From Rossellomorea sp036867415 (GTDB lineage: Bacteria; Bacillota; Bacilli; Bacillales; Bacillaceae_B), in contig NZ_JBAJHU010000005.1 of assembly GCF_036867415.1 (NCBI RefSeq), positions 186,001 through 250,000 of the forward strand: a DNA stretch of 64,000 bases. Reading direction: 5' to 3'. The number at the start of each line of letters is the position of its first letter. The stretch's first letter is position 1. This document shows positions 60,406 to 64,000 of this stretch, in pieces. The notes beneath the pieces are model-generated. The model ran no database searches. It had not been told where the DNA came from and saw only the letters and a program-made list of their open reading frames with translations. The position numbers were made by a program, and so were the translations under genes.

Positions 60406-61092
60406 ATGCTGGTGATTTTATCAGCGGGTATAGCACCAGGATTAGCTCTTTTGAGTTATTTTTATTTACGCGATGAATATGAAACCGAACCGATTGCATT
60501 AGTCTTTAAAACCTTTATATATGGTGTCTTGATTACCTTTCCAATCATGTTTCTTCAGTATGTATTGAAAGTAGAGGGAATTGTCACTTCTAACTGGTTG
60601 AATGCATATGTATCTTCGGGATTATTAGAAGAATTTTTCAAGTGGTTCATTCTTATGGTCGCCATATTTCAGCATTATCACTTTAATGATCCATATGATG
60701 GCATAATATACGGTGCAAGTGTTTCTCTTGGGTTTGCCACGGTTGAAAATATTTTATTCCTTGTTTCCAATGGGGTGGAATATGCATTTGGAAGAGCATT
60801 GATGCCAGTATCAAGTCATGCACTGTTCGGTGTTTTGATGGGATATTACCTTGGTAAAGCAAAGTTTTCCATCCGGGATCAGCGGCATAAGTGGCTTCTC
60901 ATATCCGTAGTGATACCGCTTGTCTTACATGGAACTTATAATTATATCTTTTTATCAGAGAAGAATTGGATCTATTATATGGTTCCATTCATGCTTTTCT
61001 TATGGTGGCTTGGATTAAAGAAAGTCAAACATGCCCACCGTTTAACAGCCAATAAATATTCTGCTGCAGAGTTGAAGAAAGAGATACTGTAG
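60406..61092 (+). CDS. prsW: Intramembrane glutamic protease PrsW
   Basis: A 228-residue protein with about seven membrane helices. The PrsW motifs are LLEEFFKWF (EE-x-x-K), FATVENILF and SSHALFGVLMG. In B. subtilis it makes the first cut in the anti-sigma factor RsiW under envelope stress. ATG 60406 after AAAGAGGAC is chosen over a longer frame. Next to sleB-ypeB, as in B. subtilis. Confidence 0.93.
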   Translation: MLVILSAGIAPGLALLSYFYLRDEYETEPIALVFKTFIYGVLITFPIMFLQYVLKVEGIVTSNWLNAYVSSGLLEEFFKWFILMVAIFQHYHFNDPYDGIIYGASVSLGFATVENILFLVSNGVEYAFGRALMPVSSHALFGVLMGYYLGKAKFSIRDQRHKWLLISVVIPLVLHGTYNYIFLSEKNWIYYMVPFMLFLWWLGLKKVKHAHRLTANKYSAAELKKEIL

Positions 61093-61107
61093 GATAGATA
61101 CCTATTG

Positions 61108-61137
61108 AAAAGCCGTCCTCTGGTGGGACGGCTTTTA
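61108..61137. terminator. Terminator between prsW and the leftward gene
   Basis: AAAAGCCGTCC / GGGACGGCTTTT, a strong stem flanked by A and T runs, able to serve both strands. Confidence 0.88.
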
Positions 61138-61147
61138 GGGCGGGATA

Positions 61148-61492
61148 TTATTTATAAGCAGCTGCCAAATCCGTTTTGGGAGCTTCTTTCCGTTTTACTT
61201 CATCAATTTTATTCACAAACATCTGGAATACCTTTCTTTTTTCATCCAGCTCTCTTATGTACTCTTTTAGTTCACTGTATTTTTCTTCAAACGGTTTATG
61301 ATACATTTCACGGATGTTTTCAATGATTTCCTCATTCACAGTCGATTGAATCACCTGTTTCGTAATCCCGTATTTATACGAATATACTTTAAGTTCCTTC
61401 TTTACTTCATCATAATCAGTATTGATTTGATCCAAGACCTCTGAAATATCTTCTTTCCATTCATCCAATGATTTTGCTAAATAATCCTCCAT
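61148..61492 (-). CDS. Hypothetical coiled-coil protein
   Basis: A 114-residue, highly charged, all-helical soluble protein (DEWKEDISEVLDQINTDYDEVKKEL...). I do not recognise it. ATG 61492 follows AAGGGGAG; the frame is open 13 codons further up. It lies between prsW and sleB and is divergent from sleB. Confidence 0.65.
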   Translation of the reverse strand: MEDYLAKSLDEWKEDISEVLDQINTDYDEVKKELKVYSYKYGITKQVIQSTVNEEIIENIREMYHKPFEEKYSELKEYIRELDEKRKVFQMFVNKIDEVKRKEAPKTDLAAAYK

Positions 61493-61630
61493 GAGTGTCT
61501 CCCCTTTGTAAAAGACTTGATTGGTCCTCATCTCATTATAACGAAGGTTGTTTACACCCCTTTTTCTGAAACATTACATTGTCTTATCAAAGTTAATCAG
61601 TCAGCTTTGGTGATTTTTATTTTTCAACTT

Positions 61631-61659
61631 GTATAAAATGGTCGCCTCTACAAAAACTA
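61631..61659 (+). promoter_or_regulatory. Sigma-G-type promoter of sleB-ypeB
   Basis: GTATA (61631-61635, full match), a 17-base spacer, AAAACTA (61653-61659, five of seven). sleB is a sigma-G gene in B. subtilis. Confidence 0.55.
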
Positions 61660-61697
61660 GATTTAATGTTAATTGAAGATATGGAGGTTAAAGCATT

Positions 61698-62534
61698 ATG
61701 AATAGTCGCATCAAATGGTTTTGTACATCCGTTGTCATGGTGCTTGTTTGTTCCTTTATGATGATTTCATCAGAAGGGGAGAAGGCAGACGCTTTTTCCA
61801 ATCAAGTCATTCAACATGGAGCCACCGGTGAAGATGTAATCGAACTTCAATCGAGGCTGCAGTATATTGGCTACTACAACGGAAAGATAGATGGAGTTTT
61901 TGGCTGGGGGACCTATTGGGCTCTAAGAAACTTCCAGTATGAGTTCGGGCTGCCGATTGATGGATTGGCCGGGTCGGAGACAAAAGAAAAATTAGTGAAA
62001 GCGTCGAAGTATAATGAGCAATTTGTTAAGGAGCAGATTCAAAAAGGAAAAAAATTCAGCCACTACGGGGGAACAGACCTGAATCAGCAGAAAGGAACAG
62101 GCGGCGGGGGAGGACAGCCGGCAAAGCAAGATAAACCTGCACCTCAGAAACCGACAGCTGCAAATACGCCAAATGGGTATTCACAAAATGATATTCAAAT
62201 CATGGCAAATGCCGTTTACGGTGAAGCAAGGGGAGAACCTTATGAAGGCCAGGTGGCTGTTGCGGCTGTCATTCTAAACCGAATCGATAGTCCCTCGTTC
62301 CCTAACACTGCAGCAGGAGTGATCTTTGAACCGGGAGCCTTCACAGCCGTAGCTGACGGACAGATTTACCTGACACCAAATGAAAAAGCAAGAGAAGCTG
62401 TACTTGATGCGATCAATGGCTGGGATCCATCTTCAAATGCCCTGTACTATTTCAATCCGGTAACGGCTACAAGTGATTGGATCTGGTCTAGACCACAGAT
62501 TAAACAGATCGGGAAACATATATTCTGTAATTAA
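61698..62534 (+). CDS. sleB: Spore cortex-lytic enzyme SleB
   Basis: A 278-residue lytic transglycosylase. A signal peptide (to about residue 32) is followed by a peptidoglycan-binding repeat (GATGEDVIELQSRLQYIGYY..., residues 40-95), a Gly/Pro linker, and a C-terminal Hydrolase_2 domain with the catalytic Glu in YGEARGE. It cuts cortex at muramic-delta-lactam during germination. It is followed 14 bases later by ypeB, which is needed for its stability. Confidence 0.94.
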   Translation: MNSRIKWFCTSVVMVLVCSFMMISSEGEKADAFSNQVIQHGATGEDVIELQSRLQYIGYYNGKIDGVFGWGTYWALRNFQYEFGLPIDGLAGSETKEKLVKASKYNEQFVKEQIQKGKKFSHYGGTDLNQQKGTGGGGGQPAKQDKPAPQKPTAANTPNGYSQNDIQIMANAVYGEARGEPYEGQVAVAAVILNRIDSPSFPNTAAGVIFEPGAFTAVADGQIYLTPNEKAREAVLDAINGWDPSSNALYYFNPVTATSDWIWSRPQIKQIGKHIFCN

Positions 62535-62548
62535 AGAGGTGAAGGAAA

Positions 62549-63895
62549 TTGGTACGTACTATATTAATAGCTGTACTCGTGATCGGAGTTGCCGGAACGG
62601 CATTTTGGGGATATCAGGAACATCAGGAGAAGAACGCGATCCTGATAAACGCAGAGAACAACTATCAGCGGGCATTTCATGAACTGACTTATCAAATGGA
62701 CCTTCTTCACGATAAAATAGGCACAACGCTTGCGATGAATTCAAAGCGTTCATTATCACCCGCACTGGCTGACGTCTGGCGGCTTACATCACAGGCACAC
62801 AGTGATGTCGGGCAATTGCCATTAACTCTGCTTCCATTTAATAAAACAGAAGAATTTCTGAGTAATATCGGAGATTTCAGTTATCGTGTAGCAGTAAGGG
62901 ATCTGGACGATAAGCCTTTGACGGATAAAGAATACAGTTCACTTGAAACGCTATACAAGCAAAGCGCGGATATTCAAAAGGAATTAAGAAGGGTGCAGCA
63001 TTTGGTCATCAAAAATAATCTTCGCTGGATGGATGTGGAGATGGCGCTTGCATCTGGTAAAGAAAATGCGGACAACACAATCATTGACGGTTTTAAAACG
63101 GTGGAGAAAAACGTCACTGGCTATGACGAAGCGAGTTTTGGTTCAACAACATTTGTCAACAGCCAAAAAAGAGACGAGAATTTTAAAAAACTGAAAGGCG
63201 AACAGATTTCCAAGAAGGAAGCTGTCGCGATATTGAGAAAGTATTCTGGAATTGACGAATCGAAGGATGCCAAAGTGGCGAGTAGCGGAAAAGGGTCCGA
63301 TTTCAAATTTTACAGCGTTTCCATTGGGAATGGCAATACTGAAGCAAGTATGGACGTTACTCAAAAAGGCGGTTATCCAATTTGGTATATCAATAACCGG
63401 GAAGTGAAAGAAAGCAATATCAGTTTGAACAAAGCAGCGGAAAAAGCAACACAGTTCCTTAAAGAAAATAAATTTGAGAAACTGGAGTTATTTGAAAGTG
63501 TCCAATACGATAAAATGGGAGTATTCACATATGTGACCGTTCTTGATGGTGTGAGAATCTACCCTGATGCAATCAAAATCAAAGTCGCACTCGATAACGG
63601 TCAGATAATAGGATTTGCTGCTGAAGAATATTTGAGAAATAACCATGACCGTGAAATAGCTGAACCAGGCATGGCTTTAGAGGATGCGAAAAAAGAAACC
63701 AACCCTAACTTGAAAGTGATGGAAGAAAGGTTGGCAATCATCGTAAATGATCTGAATGAAGAAGTCCTTTGTTATGAATTCCTGGGGATGCTTGGAAATG
63801 ACACCTATAGAATTTTCATCAACGCTAATACTGGTGAAGAAGAGAAAGTTGAAAAACTGAAAAATGCTGAACCGATCTATGAAGAGGTCGTATAA
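62549..63895 (+). CDS. ypeB: Germination protein YpeB
   Basis: A 448-residue protein with one N-terminal transmembrane helix, a helical middle region and two or three PepSY domains in the C-terminal half (e.g. ISLNKAAEKATQFLKENKF and MALEDAKKETNP). It holds SleB inactive and stable in the spore and is degraded on germination. TTG start after GAGGTGAAGG. Confidence 0.93.
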   Translation: MVRTILIAVLVIGVAGTAFWGYQEHQEKNAILINAENNYQRAFHELTYQMDLLHDKIGTTLAMNSKRSLSPALADVWRLTSQAHSDVGQLPLTLLPFNKTEEFLSNIGDFSYRVAVRDLDDKPLTDKEYSSLETLYKQSADIQKELRRVQHLVIKNNLRWMDVEMALASGKENADNTIIDGFKTVEKNVTGYDEASFGSTTFVNSQKRDENFKKLKGEQISKKEAVAILRKYSGIDESKDAKVASSGKGSDFKFYSVSIGNGNTEASMDVTQKGGYPIWYINNREVKESNISLNKAAEKATQFLKENKFEKLELFESVQYDKMGVFTYVTVLDGVRIYPDAIKIKVALDNGQIIGFAAEEYLRNNHDREIAEPGMALEDAKKETNPNLKVMEERLAIIVNDLNEEVLCYEFLGMLGNDTYRIFINANTGEEEKVEKLKNAEPIYEEVV

Positions 63896-63933
63896 ACAAA
63901 TAGAGAGGCTGGGACAAAAGTGTTTTAGTCTGA

Positions 63934-63984
63934 AAAAAACCCGAACTCACTTGAACTCTAAGTTCAAGTGAGTTCGGGTTTTTT
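63934..63984 (+). terminator. Terminator after ypeB, 24-bp perfect stem
   Basis: AAAAAACCCGAACTCACTTG and onward pairs perfectly over 24 bases with its mirror, with a 3-base loop (CTA), ending in TTTTTT. It is preceded by GAGAGGCTGGGACAAAAG. Confidence 0.95.
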
Positions 63985-64000
63985 ATTAGCTTGCTCAAAT

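Overview
The window is core chromosome of an endospore-forming Bacillaceae bacterium. Gene order follows the Bacillus subtilis stretch yqjP-yqjQ ... yqkB-yqkD-yqkE-yqkF-mciZ-nudF ... spoIIM-fur-yqzK-xerD-drm-pupG-dacF-spoIIA-sigF-spoVA-lysA-ribT-scpAB-dacB-spmAB-rluB-resABCDE-sigX-rsiX ... fer-ypbB-recQ-ypbDEF ... ypbGH-gudB-ypdA-prsW-sleB-ypeB. Accessory insertions and some missing genes show it is a relative of B. subtilis, not that species. All identifications come from reading protein and DNA motifs; no database was searched.

Layout. 1-5 kb: a leftward T-box leader whose gene lies outside the window (proI is predicted), two putative metabolic enzymes, a lipoprotein, and the glucose uptake and glucose dehydrogenase pair glcU-gdh. 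4.7-5.4 kb: a gene-poor stretch with a 20-bp-period tandem array and two adjacent foldable repeats. 5.4-7.1 kb: an SOS-controlled Y-family polymerase with a YolD-like partner. 7.1-16 kb: small Fe-S proteins, a kinase, a hydrolase, an HMG-CoA lyase / thiolase / CoA-transferase cluster, an aldo-keto reductase, mciZ and nudF. 16-31 kb: spoIIM, fur, xerD, nucleoside catabolism (deoB, punA, pdp), dacF, the forespore sigma operon spoIIAA-spoIIAB-sigF, a reduced spoVA operon, lysA and ribT. 31-46 kb: condensin subunits scpAB, cortex genes dacB-spmA-spmB, rluB, the cytochrome c maturation and respiration regulon resABCDE, sigX-rsiX and a secreted M23/LysM protein. 46-64 kb: an FMN riboswitch with ribU, ferredoxin, the ypb-recQ group, cotJABC, a CBS protein, a CarH/LitR-like B12-binding regulator, mecB, glutamate dehydrogenase, bdr, asparaginase, prsW and sleB-ypeB.

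How the genes work together. Sporulation dominates. mciZ would block FtsZ in the mother cell. SpoIIM belongs to the engulfment machinery. SpoIIAA and SpoIIAB gate sigma-F. DacB, DacF and SpmAB shape the cortex, SpoVA proteins serve the forespore membrane, CotJ is spore coat, and SleB/YpeB and glcU-gdh serve germination or outgrowth. Promoter-like sequences for sigma-E, -F, -G and -H lie where these roles predict. Stress and metal control appears as LexA boxes, a PerR-type box before fur, and a sigma-X autoregulatory promoter.

Points most worth following up: the 20-bp array; the structured repeats, whose two copies differ by compensatory changes; the spoVA operon lacking AC-AD-AEb; an MciZ orthologue apparently starting at CTG; and a regulator carrying the full CarH photoreceptor motif away from any carotenoid genes. 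I did not find an unmistakably new multi-gene system.
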